The notes under the pieces were generated by a model. That model searched no databases, was not told where the DNA came from, and saw only the letters and a program-made list of their open reading frames with translations. Position numbers and translations under genes: made by a program. From Quillaja saponaria (lineage: Eukaryota > Streptophyta > Magnoliopsida > Fabales > Quillajaceae): a stretch of DNA of 64,000 nucleotides. Position 1 is the first letter of the stretch. Each line of letters starts with the position of its first letter. Below are positions 12,131 to 23,880 of this stretch, one piece after another. The stretch is taken from NCBI GenBank assembly GCA_029379385.1, contig CM055607.1:8680001-8744000 (forward strand). The letters are read 5' to 3'.

Positions 12131-12656
12131 ATTTTATTTAGACAAATTTACCCCTATTTTATTTTCTTTCCTTACAAAATTTCACCTACAGAAAAGAAAA
12201 AGATAAGGATGACACTTCACTTTCTTGTGCACTCTCCCATCTTTTTAAAATTTTCTCCCAATAATACCTGTATCTTCAAAGAATTACAATTAGCAAATAG
12301 AGACAATAATCAATATTTCTTTTTTATCATCTTTTAAGATATCCTCCAAAATTAGAAAAATAGATAAATAAATTATCTTTTACTTTCTTGTACAACTTCT
12401 CCCATCTTTTAATACTTTTAATTTGTCATAAACTAAAATAAGACAAACTATACTATTTTGGTAATGCAATTTTTACAGATAATAATGACCAAAATTCGTA
12501 AAACTAAAGTATTATATTAGCTTTTCCATTGCAAGTCGGCTGCTATAAATTGAAGGGTCATCTTTTCTTTTTTTTTTCCTTTTCCCTACTTGAAATTTTG
12601 GAGGGAAAGAAAATTAAAATTGCTTTAGGGGTGAATTTGTCTAAATAATATGCAGA
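12131..12656. repeat. Foldback/MITE-like element with about 100-bp inverted arms
   Basis: Bases 12131-12230 (landmarks TTTAGACAAATTTACCCC, TTTTCTTTCC, AAGGATGACAC) pair with the reverse complement of about 12560-12656 (TAGGGGTGAATTTGTCTAAA at the right end). The arms are imperfect, with indels. Weaker pairing may extend outward to about 11940 and 12750, where a palindrome GTGTCTTAAGACAC lies at 12727. There is no coding capacity, so it is probably a non-autonomous transposon or old foldback. Confidence 0.55.
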
Positions 12657-13682
12657 AAAATAAAAAAAATAATGAGCAATTAAGCGCACTAATAAATGTA
12701 CTTATTAGAAAAACTCATGTTTAAAAAGTGTCTTAAGACACTAGTTAAAAAAACCTAATATTTTAATTTGGGCCCTTCTAGCAACCAAAACTATATAAAA
12801 TTGATGGGCTTGGCCGACTTCTTTTATTTATCTTCCCATTCTTCTGCTTTGCATTGTAGGCCCATAGAATGAATAAATTTTTGGGCCACTAAATACAAAG
12901 TGGAGTCCAATGAAAAGTATGCTAGACAGGTATAAAAGCTGAATATTGAAAGTTCTTTGTTCAATTATTTTTTATCATCGTCTTAAAATTTGAAATCAAA
13001 TTTCATTTTCAACATAAAATTAAGATATATAAAAATAGAGAGATCTATCTTCCTTAGCTATATTATAGGCCTAACAAGTAACAACCCCTTTTAAACTGAA
13101 AAATTAATTATTGTATTCTCTAGTCATTAAATTATAAATTTTAAGTCAATCTATATATATATAGATTTCATATTCTAGGCTCTTTTCTGATGTTGATTTT
13201 AATACTTTCCCTTATAAGTAAATCCCAGGTATATTTCTCTATTCTTTCTTAGTTCATTATAATGGAGACAAAGGAATTATTTTAATTGCACGAACATGAG
13301 TCCAAACTAAACACTTCACTTTAATTTAATAAACACTAAGAAATTCTAGAGTAGCATGTGATTGTGAAACCACAATGCAAAGAAATTTCTTTATAGCTTC
13401 GTTCATGAAAAATTCATATTATATAAAAACAAATACAAACCTAGAGATCATATCTTGTCTTGAAAGTTGAAAGTCATGATTCATGACAAGAATTCAAGTC
13501 CTAAATATAATTTTGTGTCCTCATTCATTGGGGACGTTGTTTTCCACGACGCAATTACTATGAAGCTGAGTTGGACATGTATTTTCCAGTCAAAACCAAT
13601 GAAACGTATTAGTAACTACAGTGTTAGTCTCTATTCCTTTTTATTTGGGAAACCTTTTGGAAAAATACAGGGCCGGCCCTCA
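12657..13682. other. Intergenic region before the CBP60 duplication
   Basis: AT-rich, with no supported gene. A palindromic CAGGGCCGGCCCT at 13669-13681 resembles the terminal motif of some plant hAT elements and sits exactly at the left edge of the duplicated block, but no partner end was found. Confidence 0.45.
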
Positions 13683-14324
13683 ACGCATGCCATCTGGATT
13701 CTCAGCTTAAAAACAGAAATTGCTACCAAGCTTCCAAATCCAAAGAAGGTGGCTTCTTCACTTTTACCACTCGTTTTCTTGTCACTTTCGTACATATCAT
13801 TTGTCATTAACTCATTAATTATCAATTTCTGTGTTATACTTTCTACTCCCTTTTTAATCTAACTAATCAAAATAAAAATATCATGCTCAACCTCATTTCA
13901 ATTTTAATTAAATCACCGTAATTAATTATTATAATGAGACTTGCCTCAACCTCCTCCCTAAAATAAAATTTGTGGCCAAATCGTAATTTTCTTATAGTAC
14001 ACCTGTTATTCAGAAGGTTGGTTAACTCTCCTAAAAGCTTGCAAGTGATTTATTCTCTCTTCTTCATTTCCAATTAAAAAAGAAATGAAGAAAAAGACCC
14101 ACCATTACAACAAATGGTTACTGACAACCCTTTTGCAAGAACGAATAGTGCTAATTAATTCTACAGTGACTATATATGAGGGATGGAGCCCAACACGAAT
14201 TAGGCCCTTCCTAGAAATAGAGCTATATTATTATATGTATTGATGATTATTGACCATCGTATCAAATTAGTGAAGTACTGTAGCTTCTACAGTATGATCA
14301 ATTTATGTAGAGAGAGAGATTGTG

Positions 14325-14368
14325 TTGACTTTCAGAGGGATTGGAGTTGACGTCAAATCCATACGTCA
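14325..14368 (+). promoter_or_regulatory. W-box and TGA/bZIP palindrome upstream of CBP60 copy 1
   Basis: A W-box TTGACT (14325-14330) is followed by TTGACGTCAA (14347-14356), a perfect palindrome combining a W-box core with the TGACGTCA site of TGA-type bZIP factors, and then by TACGTCA (14362-14368). The palindrome and TACGTCA are kept in copy 2. Such sites are known in salicylate- and pathogen-responsive plant promoters. That they regulate this gene is inference. Confidence 0.5.
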
Positions 14369-14481
14369 TACACAGGTCAGATGGTTGGTGCTTCTTGGCT
14401 ACTTCCTCCGACATTCCAAGAAGGTTCTGTTTCATTTTATGTTATTTTAGTAAAAATCTAGTCATATACTCTAACCATACA

Positions 14482-14489
14482 TATAAAAA
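14482..14489 (+). promoter_or_regulatory. TATA box of CBP60 copy 1
   Basis: TATAAAAA lies 93 bases before the ATG, in a context (CCATACATATAAAA) shared with the second copy. It is the only good TATA box in the proximal region. Confidence 0.6.
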
Positions 14490-14581
14490 GGCCATCTGCC
14501 TCTACCTGCAAAATTGAACCTAACCCTCAAGGCCTCAACTCAACTGCAATCTTTCTCTCTAGTTTAAATTGCTTTGTGAAA

Positions 14582-17500
14582 ATGGCGGCTAAACGGTTTC
14601 TTGATGAATCTGATGATAAAAATCCAGATAAGCCAAACGAAAAAAGATTCAGAGCTACACCTTCTTTTGCTTCGTATGTATATTATTTAAATATTCAAGT
14701 TTACAGCTCTTAATTTCTTTTATTATCTTGTTCAAGTTTCATCCCGGCCCATTAATAAAGCTTGAGTTTTGTGCTAGAAATATATATATTTAGTCTTTAA
14801 TTGACCTCTATTTTCATTCATGATCCTACTTTACTTGACAGGGTGATTGGAGAAATGGTTATGGTGAAGAACATACAAAACCTTTTCTCATCCTTGGAAC
14901 CCTTGCTTAGAAGAGTGGTATGTCATCTTTATATCTAATTATTCTATTAACCCATTACATAACATACATATCCTTCACCTACATATGTAGCAATTAGTAT
15001 ATTTTCAACTTGCGTATTGTTTATGAATATTGAATAGCCCTATGGGGCATATTCATGTATATATTGTTAGTTTTAATTCATATGCAAGTAAGGTTTTTAA
15101 TTATATACTCTAAAAACAAACATATATTTCGAAGATGAAACAAAAAACCCTAGCAAATTGATCAATTTTCTAACGAAAGTTGTAATTCTTTTCCTATATG
15201 TTTTTAGGTAACTGAAGAAGTAGAGCGCGCTATAAGATCACACTCACGTTCCATAACTAGATCTCCTTCATTACGAATCCAAGCACCAGAGCAACCATCA
15301 ACCTTACAACTCATATTCCGTAAACAGCTATCCGTTCCTGTATTCACTGCTAGCAAGATACTAGACATTGAAAATAACCCTCTCCAAGTTCTCCTTGTTG
15401 ATAAAAATGGTGATCAAATGATCCCAACAAGTCTCCCTCATTCCTTGAAGCTAGAAATTGTAGTTCTTGATGGAGACTTCCCGCCAGGTGATTGCGATAC
15501 ATGGACAGCTGATGAATTCAATAGCAAGATTGTTAAGGAGAGAACCGGCAAGCGACCTTTGCTTACCGGGGAGTTAAACATCACTCTAAGGGATGGCATT
15601 GCACCAGTTGGTGATCTGGAGTTCACTGACAACTCTAGTTGGATTCGAAGCAGGAAGTTCCGGGTTGCTGTTAGAGTGGTTCCTGGAAGTTATCAAGGTG
15701 CTCGAATTCGTGAAGGATTTACCGAAGCACTCATGGTTAAGGACCACCGTGGAGAATGTGAGTATATATATATATATATATATTATAGATTTTTGAATGT
15801 GCATAATTTCTTATACAAGTTCTTTCTTTCAATTAGACTCTACTACACATTATCACTCATTAAAATCTTAAACCGGTTGTCCAATAATTCTTCCATTACT
15901 TCTCAAATTTTATTTATTTTTAGATTGTTAAAGTGTTCAAATTTCTCTATTTATTTTTAAATATTACAACTGATCGAACTAGACACTACAATAAAAAATA
16001 TACAATAATCGTTTGAACTAAATATTCAATGTTACTGCTTATCATGGATTCTTTATCTTGAATGAAAACAAGATTTAACTCTAAATTTTTGAACCGACTT
16101 TGATGGACAAACCTCATAGCTGGGTCAGACCAACCATTTGGAGGACTATCTATGATTGGTGACTTAAAGGTTCTACTTTTGAGTTGTTAGTCAAAAGTTC
16201 ATATTCTTATCATCTTATGTTCAAGGGACCAGATAGGATACTTCCTATTTTATCCTCTCAAATTATTATGAACAAATAGATGGTACGTTTTTTTATTTCT
16301 CATTTTTCAATTTTTATTTCTGGCCATGAATTCCAGTCAATGGTTTTAGACTTTCGGTCAAGGATACATTACAAGTGGTTTTATACCTACTTTCGGTTTT
16401 ACTAATTTTTTAAATTACTTAGTATAGTTGCAATTATATATAGCTTAATTGACATTATTTTAATTATTAATTAGCTAATTAAATTTTATATATCTTATAT
16501 ATGAAAGTGTACAAAAAACATCATCCCCCAAAGTTGTCTGACGAAGTTTGGCGCCTTGAGAAGATTGGAAAAGATGGAGCTTTCCATAAGAAATTAGCTG
16601 CTGCAGGCATTCAGACTGTGCAAGACTTCCTCAAGCTGTCTGTTATTGACTCTCTAAAGCTCAAAAAGGTGTGTGTATAAATATATTTATAAAAAAAAAC
16701 TTTTTTCAGATGTCACCTATTATTTTCACGCACATAATAATTGTTTTCATGTATCTTTAAATTTAATACGATCTAAAATGATAAGAAATTTTTTGTATTT
16801 TGATTTTGAGATTCAGTTTCGTAATGCTTGGTGTAATCTTGTGGTTTTGCAATCAGATTTTAGGAGTTGGGATGTCAGAGAAAATGTGGGAAGTGACAAT
16901 AAAGCATGCAAGGACGTGTGAGATGGGCAACAAGTTCTACACGTTCCGTGGACACCATTTTGCTCTTGTTCTCAACCCAATCTGTCAAGTGGTTAGGGCT
17001 GAAATCAATGGTCAACTATACTCTACTAAGGATCTAACCATTAACATTAATAGGGTACCATAAAAGAATCTTGATTTCTTTTTACACATAAACACAATTA
17101 TGTTCCCACAAACTTTCACTTACATGTTTGTGATTTTCAACATTTGCAGAGCTACATTGAAAAATTGGTGACAGAAGCATACGCAAGGTGGAATTCATTA
17201 GAAGTGACCGAGGGATTTTCAAATGATGTTGCCTTATTGATGCAAGGTATTTTTTTTAAGCAAGTGTATATGTATATGTGTGTAAAAAAAATCACTTGTT
17301 CACTTATAGTTTTCATTCAACATTATATTATATTAACGTATGTGTATCGAAATTGATAGGTGAAATGGTGGAGCAATACCCTAACAACCAACAAGCATCA
17401 ATAGTAGCATATGATCAAAATGCTTATCTTAGTGATAGACCTGTTGAGATCAATTATGGAGAGAGTAATGCAAATAATGTTGGATGCAGCAGTGATCATA

Positions 17501-17622
17501 ACTGGCTAATGAATGCAACATATACCCCATCACCTTTTGGGAATGGCATTCCCTATACCATGTCAGAATCTTCCTCAGATGGTGATATAACACCTTCAAG
17601 GTCTTTCATCAATGGAGGTTGA
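14582..17622 (+). CDS. CBP60-family calmodulin-binding transcription factor, copy 1
   Basis: Seven exons, each with GT-AG borders and consistent phase: 14582-14673, 14842-14917, 15208-15757, 16508-16668, 16857-17054, 17150-17246 and 17360-17622. They encode 478 residues. Family landmarks in order are [23 protein letters not shown] (exon 2), [28 protein letters not shown] split by a T|TG junction to [50 protein letters not shown], and [15 protein letters not shown]. The domain layout is that of the CALMODULIN_BINDING (PF07887) family. Members bind DNA and act in salicylate and immune signalling (CBP60g/SARD1) or as negative regulators (CBP60a); which subgroup applies here is not decided. The C-terminus is low complexity ([13 protein letters not shown]). 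Exon 5 has one extra Ile codon versus copy 2, and its donor (GTACCA) is weaker than copy 2's GTAACG. Appears intact. Confidence 0.92.
15763..15782. repeat. (TA)10 microsatellite next to the exon 3 donor of CBP60 copy 1
   Basis: Ten TA units start six bases into intron 3. Copy 2 has only about three at the same place (22080-22086). Confidence 0.9.
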
Positions 17623-18354
17623 AGGTGATGGGTGTGTTGGGCTTATGAATTGTCATGCACACATGTAATAAAATGTATGTCTGCGGAAGAAAGAAGATGG
17701 TGTATGTTGGGTTAGGCTAAGTCATTAGCTGAGGTGCTGGATCCCATTCTGGTCCCTCATGACTTTTTATTGGGCTTTACAATTCTCTACACTGCATTAG
17801 TTTCTTGTAGGCTTGTACTTAGAGCATGATTTGGCCCATTTTGAAGATATGATAATAGTGGGCCAGAAAGACTGCTCTCCTTTGAAACATCAACCTGCCT
17901 TTCTTGGGCTAGTATTGCTCAGTTCTTGGGTCAGTGTTGTTTAGTGTTTTACTAGTGTACTACATCATGGTATGCAATCTGTGGTAATTCCAAATTTTCT
18001 TATTTCTCATAGAACTTTTTTTTATAGAATATGCATGCAGTTCCTTGGCCTCTCATGAACAATATAAAAAGGAAAATGAATAAATAGAAGAAAAGACTAG
18101 CAACAAGTCTCCACTCAGGTTAATTTTTCATTTGTATGAAATTCTGAATGATATAAGTTTGACGAGAATTAAATTTTTTCATTTTCTTGAAGAGAACTTA
18201 TCAATTGACCATATTATTATTTAAAATAATATGATAATGTTTTTTCTAATATTTTTGATATTTGAATACAAAATGAAAACAAAAAAAGAATATTTTCTCT
18301 GAATTAAATGCCATATGAATCTATTTATTCATTTATTTTTATTTTTTTGATAAA
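17623..18354. other. 3' region of CBP60 copy 1 and intergenic sequence
   Basis: Contains the probable 3' UTR (an AATAAAA signal near 17668). The sequence diverges from copy 2 soon after the stop codon. The end of this stretch (18325-18354) is T-rich, as expected for the poly(A) side of the minus-strand LINE that follows. Confidence 0.5.
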
Positions 18355-19258
18355 ATGGAACTAAAACAAAAACTAAATAGAGGAAATAGCCACCCTCCGC
18401 GTCCAAGCAACACCAGAAATGTCATCCATGATCAAAGGAGCAACTGCAAAAGGAGGTTGAATCCAGAACCTTTGAGGCTCTACTCCATCAAAGATACAGT
18501 TAGCAAGTCTATCTGCCACCCGATTAGCTCCACGATATATATGTGTTATTTGAACTTCCCAATCTCAAGACAACAGTTTCTTTATGTCCCTGATAAGGGG
18601 CTGGTAAGCATTAGGAGAGTCATTACCCTTAGTAATCAAGCCTAACACCAGCTGAGAATCAGTTTCAACAATGACTTTCTTGTAATCCTTGCTACAAGCA
18701 GCTAGGAGTCTCAGTCGGAGCAACACTTGTCCAATTTTTTTTCCAAAACTATTCAGTTCTCAGCCTTTCCAATCACTGATGACCCAGAAGCACTAGCCAA
18801 CCCTGAGTTCCGCCTAGACGCCCCGTCGATGTTAACCTTAATCCAACCCACTGAAGGAGCCTTCCACTGTTTAGTGACTAAAGCCTTCTGCCTACTAGGA
18901 GAAGATAAGGTTAAATATTCAGTCGCCAGCGTACACTCACGTAAATAGCCAAGGATAGCTAATTCAGGATTATTGGCCAGTGAAAATTTTCGTCAAAGCA
19001 AGCCTTGTTACGCCAGCCCCAAAACATCCAAGTCGTGACACCGAATATCTTGCTCCAACTACTGTCCCTAGTTGAGCACAAATTCCCAAGAAGCCAATCT
19101 CCCAAAATTGCTGGAGAAAAAGTTTGCATCAAGTCTCCCCCGACCTATAATACACCAGCACTGTTTCACCTTCGAGCAATCCCGCAAAGCATGCAACGTG
19201 GTTTCCACATGCTTGGAACATAACCCACAAACAGGAGAAACGCCATCTATACGGCCTT
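18355..19258 (-). mobile_element. 3' fragment of a LINE (L1-type) retrotransposon, dead
   Basis: Read on the minus strand, this gives first a reverse-transcriptase zinc-binding motif (VCGLCSKHVETTLHALRDC, about 19170-19225). An RNase H-like domain follows in broken frames: VGWIKVNIDGASRRNSG, then ETDSQLVLGLITKGN and IYRGANRVADRLAN. Several frameshifts and a stop within LLS-stop-DWEV disable it. The reverse transcriptase and endonuclease are absent. The T-rich plus strand at 18325-18354 is the expected poly(A) end. It lies exactly between the two CBP60 duplication units. Confidence 0.85.
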
Positions 19259-19788
19259 GAACGCTTGCCATCTGGATTTCTCAGCTTAAAAACAGAAATT
19301 GCTACCAAGCTTCCAAATCCAAATAACGTGGCTTCTTCACTTTTACCACTCACTTTCTTGTCACTTTCGTGCATATCATTTGCCATTAACTCATTAATTA
19401 TCAATTTCTTTGTTATACTTTCTAATTTATTATTAATTTAACTAATAAAAATATCATGCTCATGCTCATTCATTTCAATTTTAATTAAATCACGGTAATT
19501 AATTATTATACTGAGATTTTATTTCCTGCCTCTTCCCTAAAATAGATTACTCTCTTCCTGTTAAATTCACCACTAAAATTTTGATCCATAAACAATTAAA
19601 ACTTAAATGCATTTTAATTTTTTGTTTTTATCAATTGAGATAATAATTCTTTTGTGTGAATTATATATAAGTCGACCCAGTTAATAGCTTGATCTTGGCT
19701 AAGGGACACCTATATTTCTTGTTATTTAGAAGCTCAGTTGATTCTACACAAAATTTATTCACCAAAAAAAAAAACCCACCATTACAAC

Positions 19789-20547
19789 CAAAGGCGGATC
19801 TAGGTAGAGACGAGTGGGTCAGTTGACCCGACTCACTTTTCCTAGATACCCCAAAATGTACCATAGTTATTTATAAATTAGAAAAAATAATAAATTTGAA
19901 CTCACAAAGATGTTAATTTTTTATTTTTGTCCCCACTATAATCTTAGTATTGTCCCCACAAATTTAGATAAAAATACAAAAGATAATATAATTATCTAAT
20001 TGAGATTTCATTTACATTTAAACTCATTGTCTACGAATATAATTTATTTTCTTCTAAAAGTTTATCAATTACTTGTTTCTCAAATTATAATAGAGCTCAA
20101 TCAATAATTTCCTACATCACCACAAGTTTTTAAATATAATATAACAATATAAGTTGTTGGACCAAAAAAAAAAAAAAAGTCATGTTTTCTTATTTATTTT
20201 GCCCTAAATCTTTTTTACTCTATTATATATATTTGGAAACACCAAAAAAAAAAATCATTTTATTAGGATCTATAAGTATAAAGGAGATTTTTCATCAGTA
20301 CACTTTTGTCATTTCTTATATTGTATTAATAAAATTTCCTTATATATGACTCTTTAGTCACCTAAGTTTAATTTATGAGATAATTAGAATTGTGTAAAGA
20401 GTTTATTATATAATCTCAAATTTAATACATTTTTTAATCAACAAAACTAATAAATAAATATATCTTTATTAGAATAAATATTATTAAAAAATTAATTTTA
20501 TTATATAATTAAATTATTATTTTAACTCCTCTGAGAATCCGCCACTG
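19789..20547. mobile_element. Non-autonomous hAT-like transposon, 759 bp
   Basis: Ends CAAAGGCGGATCTAG at the left and CAGTGGCGGATTCTC read inward from the right; the first 11 bases agree at 9 positions. It is flanked by a perfect 8-bp duplication ATTACAAC (19781-19788 and 20548-20555). CBP60 copy 1 has the single ATTACAAC at 14104-14111, with the flanking sequence joined: the empty site. An 8-bp duplication plus a CAGTGGCGGA-type end is typical of the hAT superfamily. There is no transposase inside; the content is AT-rich. Confidence 0.88.
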
Positions 20548-20659
20548 ATTACAACAAACCGTTACTAACAACCCATTTACACGTACAAATAGTGCTAATT
20601 AATTCTACAATGACTATATACTAATTAGAATTCTACACTGATTATGAGAGGGATTGGAG

Positions 20660-20669
20660 TTGACGTCAA
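20660..20669 (+). promoter_or_regulatory. TGA/bZIP-W-box palindrome upstream of CBP60 copy 2
   Basis: TTGACGTCAA, followed by TACGTCA at 20674-20680, in the same relative place as in copy 1. The hAT-like insertion lies only about 110 bases upstream of it. Confidence 0.5.
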
Positions 20670-20793
20670 TCCATACGTCATACACAGGTCAGTTGGTTGG
20701 TGCTTCTTGGCTACTTCCTCCGACATTCCAAGAAGGTTCTGTTTCATTTTATTTTATTTTAGTAAAAATCTAGCCATGTGCTCTAACCATACA

Positions 20794-20800
20794 TATAAAA
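20794..20800 (+). promoter_or_regulatory. TATA box of CBP60 copy 2
   Basis: TATAAAA, 99 bases before the ATG, equivalent to 14482 in copy 1. Confidence 0.6.
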
Positions 20801-20898
20801 GTCCATCTGCTATAGCCTACCTGCAAAATTGAACCTAACCCTCAAGGCCTCAACTCAGCTGCAATCCTTCTCTCTAGTCTAAATTTTGCTTTGTGAAA

Positions 20899-23863
20899 AT
20901 GGCGGCAAAACGGTTTCTTGATGAAACTGATGATAAAGATCCAGATAAGCCAAACGAAAAAATATTCAGAGCTACACCTTCTTTTGCTTCGTATGTATAT
21001 TATTTAAGTACTCAAGTTTTCTGCTCTTAATTTCTATTATTATCTTGTTCAAGTTTCATCCCGGCCCATTAATAAAGCTTGAGTTTTGTGCTAGAAATAT
21101 ATATATTTAGTCTTTAATTTACCTCTTTTTTCATTCATGATCCTACTTTTCTTGACAGGGTGATTGGAGAAATGGTTATGGTGAAGAACATACAAAACCC
21201 TTTCTCATCCTTGGAACCCTTGCTTAGAAGAGTGGTATGTCATCGTTATATCTAATTATTCTATTAACCCATTACATAACATACATATCCTTCACCTACA
21301 TCAGTAGCAATTAGTATATTTTCAACTTGCGTATTGTTTATGAATATTGAATAGCCCTACGGGGCATATTCATGTATATATTGTTAGTTTTCATTCATAT
21401 CCAAGTAAGGTTTTTAATTATATACTCTAAAAACAAACATATATTTCGAAGATGAAACAAAAAACCCTAGCAAATTGATCAATTTTCTAACGAAAGTTGT
21501 AATTCTTTTCCTATATGTTTTTAGGTAACTGAAGAAGTAGAGCGCGCTATAAGATCACACTCACGTTCCATAACTAGATCTCCTTCATTACGAATCCAAG
21601 CACCAGAGCAACCATCAACCTTACAACTCATATTCCGTAAACAGCTATCCGTTCCTGTATTCACTGCTAGCAAGATACTAGACATTGAAAATAACCCTCT
21701 CCAAGTTCTCCTTGTTGATAAAAATGGTGATCAAATGATCCCAACAAGTCTCCCTCATTCCTTGAAGCTAGAAATTGTAGTTCTTGATGGAGACTTCCCG
21801 CCAGGTGATTGCGATACATGGACAGCTGATGAATTCAATAGCAAGATTGTTAAGGAGAGAACCGGCAAGCGACCTTTGCTTACCGGGGAGTTAAACATCA
21901 CTCTAAGGGATGGCATTGCACCAGTTGGTGATCTGGAGTTCACTGACAACTCTAGCTGGATTCGAAGCAGGAAGTTCCGGGTTGCTGTTAGAGTGGTTCC
22001 TGGAAGTTATCAAGGTGCTCGAATTCGTGAAGGATTTACCGAAGCACTCATGGTTAAGGACCACCGTGGAGAATGTGAGTATATATTATAGATTTTTGAA
22101 TGTGCATAATTTCTTTTACAAGTTCTTTCTTTTCAATTAGACTCTACTACACATTATCACTCATAAAATCTTAAACCGGTTGTCCATAATTCTTTCATTA
22201 CTTCTCAAATTTTATTTATTTATAGATTTGGAGAGTGTTCAAATTTCTCTAATTCTTATTTATTTTTAGATATTAAGAGTGATCGAACTTGACACTAAGA
22301 ATAAAAATATATAACAATGCTAAATTTCGATACTACAACTTATCATGGATTCTTTATATTGAATGAAAACAAGATTTATCTCTAAATTTTTGAACAGACA
22401 TTGATGGACAAACCTCATAGCTGGGTCAAACCAACCATTTGGAGGACTATTTATGATTGGTTACTTAAAGGTTCTACTTTTGAGTTATTAGTCAAATGTT
22501 TATGTTCTTATCATCTTATAAACAAATAGATGGTACCTTTTCTTCTTTTTGTTTTCATTTTTCAATTTTCATATGATTTTTATTTCTGGCCATGAATTCC
22601 AGTCAATGGTTTTAGACTTTGGGTCAAGGACACATTACAAGTGGTTTTATACCTACTTTTGGTTTTACTAATTTTTTAAATTACTTAGCATAGTTGCAAT
22701 TATATATAGCTTAATTGACATTATTTTAATTATTAATTAGCTAATTAAATTTTATATATCTACGATATGAAAGTGTACAAAAAGCATCATCCCCCAATGT
22801 TGTCTGACGAAATTTGGCGCCTTGAGAAGATTGGAAAAGATGGAGCTTACCATAAGAAATTAGCGGCTGCAGGCATTCAGACTGTGCAAGACTTCCTCAA
22901 GTTGTTTGTTGTTGACTCTCTAAAGCTCAGAAAGGTATATATGTATATTTTCATATATATATTAAATCTTTTTTTAGATGTCACGTACAATATAATTAAT
23001 TGCTCTTATGTATCTTTTAACTTAATACGATCTAAAATGATAAGAATTTTTTTGGTATTTGAAATTCAGTTTCGAAATAATTGTAATCTTGTGGTTTTGC
23101 AATCAGATTTTAGGAGTTGGGATGTCAGAGAAAATGTGGGAAGTGACAATAAAGCATGCAAGGACGTGTGAGATGGGCAACAAGTTCTACACGTTCCGGG
23201 GACACCATTTTGCTCTTGTTCTCAACCCAATTTGTCAAGTGGTTAGGGCTGAAATCAATGGTCAACTATACCCCACTAAGGATCTAACCAACATTAATAG
23301 GGTAACGTATGAGAATCTTGATTTCTTTTTACTCATAAACACAATTATGTTCCCACGAACTTTCACTTACATGTTTGTAATTTTCAACATTTGCAGAGCT
23401 ATATTGAGAAATTGGTGACAGAAGCATACACAAGGTGGAATTCATTAGAAGTGACCGAGGGATTTTCAAATGATGTTGCCTTATTGATGCAAGGTATTTT
23501 TTTAAGCAAGTGTATATGTGTGTAAAAAAAATCACTTGTTCACTTATAGTTTTCATTCAATAATTATATTATATTAATGTATGTGTATCGAAATTGATAG
23601 GTGAAATGGCGGAGCAATACCCTAACAACCAACAAGCATCAATAGTAGCATATGATCAAAATGCTTATCTTAGTGATAGACCTGTTGAGATCAATTATGG
23701 AGAGAGTAATGCAAATAATGTTGGATGCAGCAGTGATTATAATTGGCTAATGAATGCAACATATACCCCATCACCTTTTGGGAATGGCATTCCTTATACC
23801 ATGTCAGAATCTTCCTCAGATGGTGATATAACACCTTCAAGGGCTTTCATCAATGGAGGTTGA
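20899..23863 (+). CDS. CBP60-family calmodulin-binding transcription factor, copy 2
   Basis: Seven exons in the same arrangement as copy 1: 20899-20990, 21159-21234, 21525-22074, 22774-22934, 23107-23301, 23397-23493 and 23601-23863. They encode 477 residues. All splice borders are GT-AG and in phase. Exon 3 (183 codons) is nearly identical to copy 1. Differences include Leu to Pro in the conserved exon-2 block (NPFSSLEPL instead of NLFSSLEPL), Arg to Ile in exon 1, Leu-Phe-Val-Val for Leu-Ser-Val-Ile in exon 4, and one codon fewer in exon 5. The reading frame is open throughout, so it is probably functional, but the Pro change falls in a helix-like, family-conserved segment. The role is as for copy 1: nuclear, calcium/calmodulin-linked transcriptional control, inferred from the family. 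Confidence 0.92.
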
Positions 23864-23880
23864 AGTTCAAGATCTGTCAT

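Larger units (their letters stand above)
13683..17640 (+). repeat. Tandem segmental duplication, copy 1
   Basis: From GCATGCCATCTGGATT at about 13686 to just past the CBP60 stop codon, this block is repeated at about 19262-23880, with high identity in exons and most introns. Copy 1 lacks the hAT-like insertion of copy 2. It has a longer TA tract at 15763 and several intron indels. Confidence 0.9.
19259..23880 (+). repeat. Tandem segmental duplication, copy 2
   Basis: Homologous to about 13683-17640. It starts at GCTTGCCATCTGGATT immediately beside the LINE fragment. It differs by a 759-bp insertion (19789-20547), loss of some intron sequence (for example near 22515), and point changes. The high match of introns as well as exons indicates a fairly recent duplication. 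Confidence 0.9.

Noticed and set aside
13467..13862. A 131-codon plus-strand open frame and its minus-strand partner near 13631-13825
   Set aside because: No family similarity. The part shared with 19129-19404 is explained by the segmental duplication, and the frames differ between copies.
15593..15796. Open frames overlapping CBP60 exon 3 in other frames and on the minus strand (also at 21910 and 21755)
   Set aside because: They are shadows of the highly conserved exon 3; the spliced CBP60 frame explains the conservation.
19661..19864. Minus-strand 67-codon frame crossing the hAT-like element edge
   Set aside because: It spans the insertion boundary, so it cannot be an old gene, and it lacks any motif.
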